Assembly (NCBI GenBank): GCA_047622145.1
Contig: JBLHMO010000090.1
Location: forward strand, 1 to 13,362
Reading direction: 5' to 3'
DNA: 13,362 bases
Source of the DNA: Litorivivens sp047622145
Lineage (GTDB): Bacteria > Pseudomonadota > Gammaproteobacteria > Pseudomonadales > Spongiibacteraceae
Shown here in pieces: positions 1 to 6,964 of this stretch (position 1 is the stretch's first letter; the number at the start of each line of letters is the position of its first letter). The notes beneath the pieces are model-generated. The model was not told the DNA's origin. It ran no database searches and was given only the letters and a program-made list of their open reading frames with translations. Both the position numbers and the translations under genes were made by a program.

Positions 1-1890
1 AGCGATGACGTTGTCGTCGATGGACTCTTGTTTGCCAGTAAAACACGTGAAGTGTTTCCTGGCACTAACTGTACTTTGATCAATGAAGATAAGGCCTTAT
101 TTGCCAGTGGAATTTACCTTATGTGGCCCGGTGATACCGACCCTTCGAGTCCACGAGCTTTTCGCGAAAACTGCGAAGCCAACTCCCGCGATCAGCTGGG
201 TGACCTAAAAACCAATCTTGGCCCGGCGCCTTTAATTTACAGCGACTACGACGCTTATATGCTGGCGGGCACCATTGAGTGGCCGCTGGATGATCGCCGC
301 ACTGTGAAAGCTATAGCTGGCTACAGAGAAGAAACCGAGGGTCGCTCAAGTTCGTCAGATAGCGATGGTGGACCAAAGCGGCTAGGCGCCTCTTACCAAC
401 CCGACGACAGCGACCGCCAGTCTGCAAGCTTTGAGTTGCAGCTAAATGGCAGCGCCTGGAACGACCGTGTTAATTACACTGCTGGTGCGTTTTACATGTG
501 GGAGCATTATCAAGAGCCCTTAATGACCTACACATCGGTTATCGGTCTGGACAGTACCTCTGTTGTATCCCTAGCGGCAGGAAGAATTCCTGAGCGCCCA
601 CCGGTAGGGGGGACGGTGCCCTTTGTCGGTGTTTTATCTGGCCCGTTGCTTTTGTCAGAATTTGAACTTGAAAACCAAACGGCGGCTGCTTTTATTCAGG
701 CGTCTTGGGATATTACCGATAGCGTTCAAGTGACGGCAGGTTTGCGCTATACCATTGAAGATCGACAGTCTGAGCTTTTGACCACGCCGGGTGATGTGGC
801 GGTAACCATTGCCAGAATTGAATCGCATCCTCTCTTTGGTACGCCCGTGCCAATCATTCCGGGAGGAGCTGGCGGCTTTGTTCCCTATCTGGGGCCGCTG
901 CGTTGGTTGGACGATCCCGTCAGCATCGCGGCGGGCTTGTTCACCGACCCTGACGGTGATGGCATCCTTGATTACCCGCTGGACTATAACAATCAGTCGT
1001 TTGATGAGCGCAGCGAAACCTTTAGTGAACTTACACCGATGGTGTCTGCTTCCTATATTTTCCCCTATGAGTCTCTGCAAAACACTGTGCTGGATACGAC
1101 GATGGTGTATGGCACGTGGAGCAATGGCTTCAAATCGGGCTTCTTCGAGCCGCGTGGAGTCGATGGCTTGTCGCTGGTTGAGCCTGAGGAAGTTGAGAAC
1201 CTGGAGGTCGGCATAAAAATGGACGCCTTTGATCGCTCGGTGCGCCTGAATATCGCCGTCTATCAAATGGATTTCAAAAATATGCAGCTTATACAGGTGC
1301 AGACGGATTCTGAGTCCAATCTAGCCGTTATCTTTTCCAACGCTGGTCGCTCGCAGGTTAACGGCGCAGAGATGGAGTTAAGCTGGTTGCCAACTCCAGA
1401 GTGGATGCTTACCTTCAACTACAGCAACAATAACTACAAATTTTTGGAATACAAAGATCTTGCACTAACACCGATTGCGATTGAAGGTCGTCGCGAGGTG
1501 GTAGATCGTAGCGACGAAGGTTTCCCTGTGTCACCTGAGAAAACGGCCGCCTTGGGTATTCAGTATTCTTGGGATAGCGATGTAGGCTTAATTACGCCAC
1601 GCCTAGATGTTAGCTACAAAAGCGACAGTTTTCAGGGTATTGATGACGCATCTTGGGATGTTTATCGAGAGGATGTGAATAAGGCGGGGCAAGAAGCCTT
1701 TACCTTAGTCGACTTTCGAATTAGCTGGACCAATCTTGAAGGTGACACCAGTATTGCGTTCTCCGCCAAGAACCTCACTGACCAGCGTTACTCAGTAGGC
1801 CCGGCCGCAGTGGCCGATTCGCTAGGTAACTATGCCGAAACTTATGGCGACCCGCGCTGGACCAGTTTGGATTTCCGCAAGACCTTCTAA
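1..1890 (+). CDS. TonB-dependent receptor, C-terminal part (5' end outside window)
   Basis: This is an outer-membrane beta-barrel that would import a ligand using TonB/ExbBD energy. The frame is open from base 1, so the signal peptide, TonB box and most of the plug lie upstream of the window. What remains is about 630 residues of barrel, with alternating-hydrophobicity strands such as VQVTAGLRYTIED and VSASYIF, the conserved 'YGTWSNGFKSGFF' and 'VENLEVGIKMD' segments typical of TonB receptors, and a final strand ending in an aromatic residue (DFRKTF). The internal TTG at base 28 is not a credible start. A predicted surface loop holds a DPDGDGILD segment (bases 946-972) resembling a calcium-binding loop. 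The gene lies upstream of a catabolic gene set that has its own TonB receptor, but the two are separated by unrelated genes. The substrate cannot be told from sequence. The family call is secure. Confidence 0.95.
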   Translation, partial: SDDVVVDGLLFASKTREVFPGTNCTLINEDKALFASGIYLMWPGDTDPSSPRAFRENCEANSRDQLGDLKTNLGPAPLIYSDYDAYMLAGTIEWPLDDRRTVKAIAGYREETEGRSSSSDSDGGPKRLGASYQPDDSDRQSASFELQLNGSAWNDRVNYTAGAFYMWEHYQEPLMTYTSVIGLDSTSVVSLAAGRIPERPPVGGTVPFVGVLSGPLLLSEFELENQTAAAFIQASWDITDSVQVTAGLRYTIEDRQSELLTTPGDVAVTIARIESHPLFGTPVPIIPGGAGGFVPYLGPLRWLDDPVSIAAGLFTDPDGDGILDYPLDYNNQSFDERSETFSELTPMVSASYIFPYESLQNTVLDTTMVYGTWSNGFKSGFFEPRGVDGLSLVEPEEVENLEVGIKMDAFDRSVRLNIAVYQMDFKNMQLIQVQTDSESNLAVIFSNAGRSQVNGAEMELSWLPTPEWMLTFNYSNNNYKFLEYKDLALTPIAIEGRREVVDRSDEGFPVSPEKTAALGIQYSWDSDVGLITPRLDVSYKSDSFQGIDDASWDVYREDVNKAGQEAFTLVDFRISWTNLEGDTSIAFSAKNLTDQRYSVGPAAVADSLGNYAETYGDPRWTSLDFRKTF

Positions 1891-1897
1891 GGGACAA

Positions 1898-1939
1898 TAC
1901 AGGCCACTCTGGATCTCACTGAATCGGCCTGTAGTCTTT
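1898..1939 (+). terminator. Terminator-like hairpin after the first TonB receptor
   Basis: A perfect 8-base inverted repeat, TACAGGCC (1898-1905) and GGCCTGTA (1926-1933), starts 7 bases after the receptor stop codon. Its loop is 20 bases and it is followed by GTCTTTG. Position fits a transcription terminator, but the T-tract is short and broken, so it could also act only as an mRNA 3' stabilising stem. The rest of the gap to 2094 shows a weaker repeat pair (GGCAATC 1999-2005 and GATTGCC 2032-2038) and no gene. Confidence 0.5.
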
Positions 1940-2094
1940 GTAGCTTGCTGATGCGGATGATTTCCAAGCCGACGGCGACAATAGGGTTTGCAGAGCAGGG
2001 CAATCCCTTGCCACAATCACGGCATATTCCAGATTGCCGGTATTCTTAGGCTGCTACTAAGGCTTGGAGAGTAGGTGGCGTTACCAGGTTAATA

Positions 2095-3098
2095 ATGATG
2101 CCCCCTCATACTAATGAGCAATCTGCATTGCCCCTACTTCGGTTTATCCCCTTTCGCCGTCGCGATATCGTCGGCATGTGTCTTGCGGAGCAGTTATTGC
2201 CCGAGGATAAATTGTTAGAATTCCGACGTGCTGAGCGCCACATCGATGAGTATTTCCAGCGCGACTTTCATCAAGTGAAGCAGTAGTTGAAATATGCCTA
2301 TGCGCCGGTAGACCCGGATGCAGATACCCGCTGCGTTGATGGCTTGGGTGAGGTGGGCGACGTAGATCTGGCCGATGCGCTAGAAAATATTCTAAACAGG
2401 GCGAACTACGAAAGAGTCACTTCCGCAGAACTGGATACGGCCTTCGAGTCGGAATCACTGTTCAGTATTCGGCTCTACGTTAATCTCGAAGATTTCGCAC
2501 AAGTGCTGCTTTACACCCGCGGCGCCAATGAGCGGGTGGAGCTGGTGCCGCGCTTTCTCGGGCGCTTCCCGAGGACCGCCCGCTTTAAGAACTACGACCG
2601 GGTCGTGCTGTATATCAAGTTCAAAAACGACATTGATGAGGCGAGCACATTGGGCGGTTGCCGGCCGGGTTCGACCATGCTGAAATTGTTTCAAGATGTG
2701 ACGGAGGCAGATCTGGAGATGTTGTTTCCCAACACCCGGGTGGGTATGCGAGTTCGCGACAAGCTGCTAATTGGCATACCGACCATGGTGAGTGGCGGTA
2801 TTGTGCTGAGCACCAAAGTCGGCGCGACCCTGTTGCTGCTGGCGTCCTCTATCGGATACTGGATGACGCTGAAGAATCTGAATGCAAGGAAAGCCTGCTG
2901 GCCTAATACTTCCTACTCTTGTCTGAGCAGCCTTTAACGCCGCAAGGCCTCGATGGCTTAATAGAGGCTTGGTTTGCACAGCGCTGGCAGTGCCAGCTGG
3001 ACTTTGAGGTTGATGATGCGCTGCGCAAGTTGGAGTTGTTGAATTTGGCATCGCCGAACGATGAGGGCCTGTGGTCGGCAAGTCTGGCGCCGGATTAA
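2095..3098 (+). pseudogene. DUF3754 / TMEM143-like membrane protein, disrupted
   Basis: The reading frame from ATG 2095 opens with a family-like start (RFIPFRRRDIV, then FRRAERHIDEYF) but meets TAG at 2284-2286, where the natural sequence would be HQVKQ-Q-LKYAYAPVDPDADTR (CAG changed to TAG is the simplest cause). The same frame continues to a hydrophobic stretch (GATLLLLASS) near 2820-2850. Homology then moves to another frame (VLYRILDDAEESECKESLLA), which shows an out-of-frame deletion near 2845-2860 that removes a stretch I estimate from memory of the family at 50-70 residues. A second stop, TAA at 2904-2906, replaces the first Tyr of the usual AYYFLL motif. The frame then runs as YFLLLSEQPLTPQG to FEVDDALRKLELLNL and stops at 3096-3098. 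Three independent lesions argue for a decayed gene rather than sequencing error or readthrough. The function of intact members is not established. Confidence 0.82.
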
Positions 3099-3337
3099 TC
3101 GATCTCGGGGCTCTCGGTCGTGCTGTCGCCAAGTTTGATACGCATTTTTTCTTCGCCCACTTCGATGAGATCGCCAGCCATAATTTTCTTGCGTTTCTGA
3201 GTCTCCACCAGACCATTCACGCGCACATGCCCTTCGGCTACAGCCGCTTTGGCTTCGGCACCGCTGGCAGCAACACCCTCAAACTTGAGAATTTTGTATA
3301 GCTCGACGGGTTCTTTGTTTATTTCAACATCTCTCAT
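3095..3337 (-). CDS. ybcJ: S4-domain RNA-binding protein, YbcJ family
   Basis: An 80-residue protein that is almost entirely one S4 RNA-binding fold. It carries the YbcJ pattern: VELYKILKFEGVAASGAEAK (residues 11-30), the motif AVAEGHVRVNGLVET, then KRKKIMAGDLIEVG. E. coli YbcJ (about 70 residues) has the same order of motifs and is thought to bind RNA, probably in connection with ribosomes. I chose ATG at 3335-3337. A TTG directly in front of it could also be used, and the ribosome binding site is weak (GTGAG about 10 bases upstream). The stop codon overlaps the stop of the broken DUF3754 gene on the opposite strand through a shared TTAA (3095-3098), so the two genes are convergent. The gene is probably expressed on its own. 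Confidence 0.9.
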   Translation of the reverse strand: MRDVEINKEPVELYKILKFEGVAASGAEAKAAVAEGHVRVNGLVETQKRKKIMAGDLIEVGEEKMRIKLGDSTTESPEID

Positions 3338-3399
3338 CAAATGGACTCACTGCGGCCGGTAGTATTGCTGGGGTGGGGTAAATCGGGAGGGGAGTGTAA

Positions 3400-3432
3400 C
3401 GACCCCGAAGCGCTACGTAAACGTCGGGGTCG
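3400..3432 (-). terminator. Hairpin between the small lysine-rich gene and ybcJ
   Basis: A perfect 9-base inverted repeat, CGACCCCGA (3400-3408) and TCGGGGTCG (3424-3432), has a 15-base loop. It begins 8 bases past the stop codon of the small minus-strand gene and lies upstream of ybcJ. The GC-rich stem and position suggest termination of the small gene, but no T-run follows on the minus strand, so a factor-dependent terminator or an RNA-stabilising stem is also possible. Confidence 0.5.
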
Positions 3433-3440
3433 ATTGTTGA

Positions 3441-3536
3441 TCAGCCTTTCTTAGCGGCTTTGTCAGCACGTTTTTCCTTCAAGGTTTTGGCGGGCTTCTT
3501 TTTGACGTCTTTCTTTTTGTCCATGCCTTTTGACAT
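3441..3536 (-). CDS. Small lysine-rich conserved-looking protein (31 residues)
   Basis: The frame begins MSKGMDKKKDVKKKPAKTL and ends AAKKG, with 13 lysines in 31 residues and no hydrophobic segment. A textbook ribosome binding site (AGGAG, with 6-7 bases to ATG at 3534-3536) precedes it, and a GC-rich hairpin sits 8 bases beyond its TGA stop. These flanking signals make a real gene far more likely than chance. I cannot name a function. The composition is that of a nucleic-acid-binding or ribosome-associated tail, and similar short K-rich proteins occur in gammaproteobacteria, but that is recollection and not a search result. The gene is transcribed away from the palindrome-rich gap that also serves tetR. 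Confidence 0.72.
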   Translation of the reverse strand: MSKGMDKKKDVKKKPAKTLKEKRADKAAKKG

Positions 3537-4024
3537 GTGCTTCTCCTAGCGATAGTCGATGAGGTATTGCCGTGCCGTAAATTCTTTGCAGTAGCACGAC
3601 TCAGTGCATACTACGCTGATTCCTAGCTGGCAGGGAAGTATCTGAATAAATGGAGATGGCGTAAAAATTCACAATATATTATAGGCAAGCCGGGCGAGAG
3701 AGCCTGTTGAACTATCAGCAAAATATGACTATAAGCATATGATTGTTATGTTTTTTTTATTGAAGTTGACCGCCCGCTCGGATTAGTCGGAGGCATCGGC
3801 AATCTAGTGGATGTTCGTCGCGCATTTAGAAAGGCATAACATTCTAGATAGAATGGCGCACAGAGCGATATTCCAGCTAATATGGCAACTTCTATGGTCG
3901 CTTCATTCTATTTAGATTTTCGAAGGCCAGTACTCACTGGCCGGTAAGAACACCACGTTCTAGATAGCACTGCTATCGCCTACTTGGGTATTGCCCGCCT
4001 ACTCCATATGGCGTAGTCACTCCC
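3537..4024. other. Gene-free AT-rich region with several short palindromes
   Basis: About 490 bases with no supported gene. The left end must hold the promoter of the small minus-strand gene, though no convincing -35/-10 pair was found. A run of eight T residues (3751-3758) has no strong stem in front of it. From 3840 onwards palindromes cluster: CATTCTA-GA-TAGAATG (3840-3855), ATATT-N6-AATAT (3868-3883), GGCCAGT-ACTC-ACTGGCC (3925-3942) and GATAGCA-C-TGCTATC (3963-3977). It may be a regulatory region for the tetR operon or the remnant of a lost element. Confidence 0.5.
3840..3967. repeat. Three spaced copies of TTCTA-N2-TAG
   Basis: TTCTAGATAG occurs at 3842-3851 and again, exactly, at 3958-3967. 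A third copy with a changed centre, TTCTATTTAG, lies at 3906-3915. Start-to-start distances are 64 and 52 bases. The first copy is part of a fuller dyad (CATTCTA-GA-TAGAATG). Three related dyads within 130 bases upstream of a regulator gene suggest a protein-binding array, but chance in AT-rich DNA cannot be excluded. Confidence 0.4.
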
Positions 4025-4046
4025 ATTGACAAAATGTCAATAAGAT
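4025..4046 (+). promoter_or_regulatory. Operator-like palindrome and -10-like hexamer before tetR
   Basis: ATTGACA-AAA-TGTCAAT is a perfect 17-base palindrome (4025-4041), immediately followed by and sharing one base with TAAGAT (4041-4046), a possible -10 box. The first arm also contains TTGACA, but it is too close to TAAGAT to be its -35 box. A TetR-type dimer bound here would cover the promoter, which fits autoregulation. A closely similar arrangement lies before the downstream TonB receptor (7860-7878). Confidence 0.6.
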
Positions 4047-4080
4047 TGGAAAGTGTGTGCTCAATGAGCGAGGGTACTTC

Positions 4081-4740
4081 GTGGTCCAGGCGGCACATCA
4101 AGAGCGCTTAAACGCTATAGAGAGTCTTAATCAGCGCGCTGGCAGCCGTGAAGAGCGGCGCGAGCAGCTGGTCAAGGTGGCGGCTTATATCGTTGAGTTT
4201 GAGGGCATCGATGCCCTCAAACATGTGCGAATCAGCGAGTTGGCCGGCTGTGGTCGGCCATTGGTTTACAGCTACTTCCCGCAAAAATCGGACATCTATC
4301 TCGCCATTTCCGAATCGTTCTACCAGCGTCTTGAGCGGCAATTTAGCTGCGAGGATCAGTATCTCGCGGTGCAGGGCGCGCTGTCCGGTGACGGCAGTAT
4401 GAGTAGCAGCCTGGAGGCACTTATCTGGGATGTAATTGACGAGTATGGCTGCGCGGGTTTGATTCTGCGTTGCGTGCCGGAAATCAATGAAGACTTTTTG
4501 GCCTATCACCACCAACTTAAGGCGCGATATGAATATCGCTGGCGCCGTTATTTTCTGGAGCTGGGCCTAGACGAAACCGCGGCGGGGCTGTTACTGGATA
4601 ACTGTACGGCGATAACAAAGAATTTTGCGATGGCCTATGTGCGCGGGGAGCTTACCCGTAGCGATTCACTGGCGCGGGTACTCGGCAGCATGGGTAGTTT
4701 GATTAAGCACACAGTAAAAAACCAGATTCATCACATTTAA
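4081..4740 (+). CDS. TetR/AcrR-family transcriptional regulator
   Basis: A 219-residue one-component regulator. The N-terminal domain has the TetR pattern: REERREQLVKVAAYIVEFEG helix 1, then the helix-turn-helix around residues 48-68 (ISELAGCGRPLVYSYFPQKSDIY, given here only to mark its position), in which 'YSYFPQKSDIY' matches the conserved Y-F-x-K-x-x-L/I end of the domain. The C-terminal half is a helical ligand-binding domain without recognisable identity. I chose GTG 4081 because GAGGG (4070-4074) lies 6 bases ahead and because the likely promoter ends at 4046. GTG 4057 would add 8 residues and would leave almost no leader. The gene is followed by the LLM gene after 29 bases, so it is probably the first gene of that operon and controls itself and the cluster. 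The ligand is unknown. Confidence 0.9.
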   Translation: MVQAAHQERLNAIESLNQRAGSREERREQLVKVAAYIVEFEGIDALKHVRISELAGCGRPLVYSYFPQKSDIYLAISESFYQRLERQFSCEDQYLAVQGALSGDGSMSSSLEALIWDVIDEYGCAGLILRCVPEINEDFLAYHHQLKARYEYRWRRYFLELGLDETAAGLLLDNCTAITKNFAMAYVRGELTRSDSLARVLGSMGSLIKHTVKNQIHHI

Positions 4741-4769
4741 GTCACCAGGCTAATAAGCAGGAGCAAGCA

Positions 4770-5669
4770 ATGACGGCATTTAAACTAAGTATCGGTATTT
4801 ACGGGCTGGAAAACCTTTACGGCGGTAATCCACGCGGACTGATTGAGGTCGCTCAAAAGGCAGAAGCTGCTGGCGTAGACCAGTTGTCCATGACGGATCA
4901 CGTGGTTATGGGCAATCGCACAGACCGCTACCCTTACGGTGAATTCCCCTCACCTCCTGAAACCCCTTGGTTGGAGCCAATGACTATCGAGTCGGCGATC
5001 GCTGGCGGTACTGAAAAAATCGAACTGTCGCAGGGTGTATTAATCTCGCCCTTGCGCTCTGCGGCCCTGCTAGCCAAACAAATCGGCACGCTGGATGCAC
5101 TGGCACCGGGGCGTGTAGTCATGGGCTTGGGCTCGGGTTGGCAGCGTGAAGAGTATGAAGCGTCGGGATTGCCGTTCAAGGGTCGCAAGCAATACCTGTT
5201 TGAGCAAATTGGCGCCATGAAAGCCATGTGGGCGAATGCCCCGGCGAGCTACCACGGTGAGAAGATCAACTTTGATGATATTTACTGCCGCCCGGCGCCA
5301 GCGACGGTGCCTTGCTGGGTGGGCGTGAAGGCCAGCGAAGAAAACAGCAAATTAATTGCTGGGGTTGCCGATGGCTGGCTTCCGATCGAGCAAGATCCCA
5401 AGGTGTTTGGTGAAGGCGTAAACACCTTGCGCGCTGCTTTTGAGGCGGCGGGCCGCAACCCGGATGAGCTGCAGGTGCGGGCTATGGTAGAGCACAAATT
5501 CGGTGCCGACGGCAATCCGGATTTTCAGGCCACCGTCGATACCATTCCGGCTATGTTGGAAGCGGGCGCGACCTATATTGAAATTCTGCCGCTTTACTTT
5601 GTGTATGACCCCGCGGGCTTTGAGGAGTTTTTTGGGCGATTGGCAGAAGTGAAAAAGCAGTATTCCTGA
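4770..5669 (+). CDS. LLM-class (luciferase-like) flavin or F420-dependent oxidoreductase
   Basis: A 299-residue TIM-barrel enzyme of the luciferase-like monooxygenase superfamily, closest in feel to the Rv2161c-type 'probable F420-dependent' group. Visible marks are the N-terminal strand and helix (SIGIYG, then A-x-K-A-E-A-A-G-V-D), SMTDHV at residues 40-45, and the core signature GVLISPLRSAALLAKQIGTL running on to GRVVMGLGSGW (about residues 89-124). A later CWVGVKASEENSKLIAGVADGW segment is also typical. Members oxidise or reduce an organic substrate using F420 or FMN, often in breakdown of cyclic compounds. The cofactor cannot be decided here. The start is firm: AGGAG lies 6 bases before ATG. 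It sits between the regulator and a SnoaL-like gene in the same direction, which suggests a catabolic step. The substrate is unknown. Confidence 0.9.
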   Translation: MTAFKLSIGIYGLENLYGGNPRGLIEVAQKAEAAGVDQLSMTDHVVMGNRTDRYPYGEFPSPPETPWLEPMTIESAIAGGTEKIELSQGVLISPLRSAALLAKQIGTLDALAPGRVVMGLGSGWQREEYEASGLPFKGRKQYLFEQIGAMKAMWANAPASYHGEKINFDDIYCRPAPATVPCWVGVKASEENSKLIAGVADGWLPIEQDPKVFGEGVNTLRAAFEAAGRNPDELQVRAMVEHKFGADGNPDFQATVDTIPAMLEAGATYIEILPLYFVYDPAGFEEFFGRLAEVKKQYS

Positions 5670-5720
5670 ACCTAATAGACCTAGCTAATACCTGTACTAA
5701 AGCTTTAAAGGTGAATAATA

Positions 5721-6131
5721 ATGGATAAGAACGAAATTCCCCAGCACTTGGCGAGTCAGTATGTTCGTATCGTCGATGATCGCCAATTCGACCAAACCGA
5801 AGACATTATGTGGCCGGACTTTACCCAGCAGGGCCCGGGTTTTGGTGCCGAGTCGCGGCAGGTGTTTATCGATAACCTCGAATTCTTACGGCAATACAGC
5901 CAAACTTTTCACCTTGTGGGTTCGCAGTTTGGTGAATGGGACGGCGATAGCTACAGCGGTGAAACATACTGCGTTGCCTCTCATTTTTATATGAAGGCAG
6001 AGGTCGAGCACAAAATGGATATGGGTATTCGCTATCAGGAGGTGATCGAGTTACGCGATGGCGTAGCCAAATACAGCAAGCGCGACCTCAATGTGGTGTG
6101 GACTGACGACCGTTCGCTGGGAGGGCAGTAG
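5721..6131 (+). CDS. SnoaL/NTF2-fold protein (possible dehydratase or isomerase)
   Basis: A 136-residue single-domain protein of the NTF2-like superfamily, SnoaL_4 type. The first helix and loop contain the usual acidic cluster (IVDDRQFD, residues 17-24), TFHLVGSQ follows at 62-69, and the end has the typical paired strands YQEVIELRDG and YSKRDLNVVW. His64 with Asp19, Asp20 or Asp24 could form the His-Asp pair used by scytalone-dehydratase-like members, but this is inferred from spacing. Members of this fold act as dehydratases, isomerases or cyclases on small ring compounds, or as ligand binders. The start is supported by AAAGGTG 7 bases before ATG. The gap to the LLM gene is 51 bases and to the next gene only 2, so it is translated as part of the operon. 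Confidence 0.88.
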   Translation: MDKNEIPQHLASQYVRIVDDRQFDQTEDIMWPDFTQQGPGFGAESRQVFIDNLEFLRQYSQTFHLVGSQFGEWDGDSYSGETYCVASHFYMKAEVEHKMDMGIRYQEVIELRDGVAKYSKRDLNVVWTDDRSLGGQ

Positions 6132-6133
6132 CC

Positions 6134-6964
6134 ATGACTCGCCCCGTAGCATTTATCACTGGCGCCAGCCGCGGCATTGGTGCCTGCACCGCTATTGAGC
6201 TGGCAAAAAACGGCTACGATTTAGCGCTGACGGCGCGCACTCTGAAAGAGGGTGAGCAGAACGAGTACGGCAGCTGGGAATCTACCACAACGGCTTTGCC
6301 CGGGAGTCTTGAGTCGACGGCAGTTGAAGCTAAAAAGCACGGCGCTGAGGTGCTGTTGATTCGTTCGGATATCTTAGATCTGGATTCGGTATTGGCGGCA
6401 GCCGACAAGGCGCTGGCGCATTTCGGTAAGGTAGATTTGCTATTCAATAATGCCTGCTATCAAGGCCCCGGCAATATGCAGCGGGTGCTGGACGTTGAGA
6501 TCGAGCAGGCGCAAAAAGTGTATCAAGGTAATGTGTTGACGCCGCTGGCGTTGGTAAAGAAATTTCTACCGGGCATGCTTGAGCGTAAAAGTGGTGCGCT
6601 GATCAATATGGTGTCGGGTTCTGCGATCAACGATCCCCCCGCGCCGGCCGATGAAGGCGGTTGGGGTTTTGTCTATCCTTCTTCAAAGGCCGCCTTGATT
6701 CGGATGATGCCGACTCTGCGGGTAGAGCATAAAGACAGCGGAGTGCGTTTTTTCTCGGTAGAGCCCGGTTTTGTTCTTACCGAAGTCATGAAGGCTAATG
6801 GCTTTGACGATAAAATTGCCGCGCGCTTTAACCCGACGCCACCGGAAGCAATTGCCGATATTGTGTATTGGTTGGCCAGCAGTGAAGCGGCGCTGGAGCA
6901 GCATCATCGCGCGGTGATATTTGCGCCCCAGCTGCATAAGAAACTGTTTGCGGAGAAGGCTTGA
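6134..6964 (+). CDS. Short-chain dehydrogenase/reductase with an HSDL2-like insertion
   Basis: A 276-residue classical-type SDR with a Rossmann fold. The nucleotide motif TGASRGIG is at residues 9-16, NNA at 106-108, the catalytic Ser at 161, and Tyr181 and Lys185 in YPSSK. PG at 211-212 is the usual end of strand 6. The enzyme would interconvert an alcohol and a ketone using NAD(P)H. After strand 2 there is an extra segment (about residues 38-62, including NEYGSWES and ALPGSLE) longer than in common SDRs and reminiscent of the 'LPGT' segment of HSDL2-like proteins. The residue after strand 2 is Arg (TARTL), which may favour NADP. ATG 6134 lies 2 bases after the preceding stop, with GGGAGG near 6119-6124 as ribosome binding site. 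Tail overlaps the next SDR gene. Confidence 0.92.
   Translation: MTRPVAFITGASRGIGACTAIELAKNGYDLALTARTLKEGEQNEYGSWESTTTALPGSLESTAVEAKKHGAEVLLIRSDILDLDSVLAAADKALAHFGKVDLLFNNACYQGPGNMQRVLDVEIEQAQKVYQGNVLTPLALVKKFLPGMLERKSGALINMVSGSAINDPPAPADEGGWGFVYPSSKAALIRMMPTLRVEHKDSGVRFFSVEPGFVLTEVMKANGFDDKIAARFNPTPPEAIADIVYWLASSEAALEQHHRAVIFAPQLHKKLFAEKA

Noticed and set aside
655..1266. A 203-codon open frame on the minus strand inside the first TonB receptor.
   Set aside because: It is fully antisense to a clear barrel sequence, has no family features and no ribosome binding site. It is a shadow frame.
2284..2286. The in-frame TAG as a recoded (read-through) codon in a functional gene.
   Set aside because: A deletion with frame change and a second stop (2904-2906) lie in the same gene, so simple decay explains all three.
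2767..3216. A 149-codon minus-strand frame crossing the DUF3754 remnant and the ybcJ end.
   Set aside because: It overlaps a well-recognised S4 protein in another frame and reads as low-information Arg/Pro-rich sequence.
3751..3758. Run of eight T as an intrinsic terminator.
   Set aside because: Only a weak AT stem (ATAA...TTAT) precedes it and no plus-strand gene ends nearby.
3811..3915. A 34-codon plus-strand frame from ATG 3811.
   Set aside because: No ribosome binding site, no recognisable sequence, and it overlaps the dyad repeats. A chance frame is more likely.
4025..4041. TTGACA within the palindrome as the -35 box of the tetR promoter.
   Set aside because: At 16-18 bases downstream there is no acceptable -10 sequence. 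TAAGAT lies too close (9 bases).
4057..4080. GTG 4057 as the tetR start codon.
   Set aside because: It would leave only a few bases of leader after the likely -10 box and has a poor ribosome binding site; GTG 4081 has GAGGG at good spacing.
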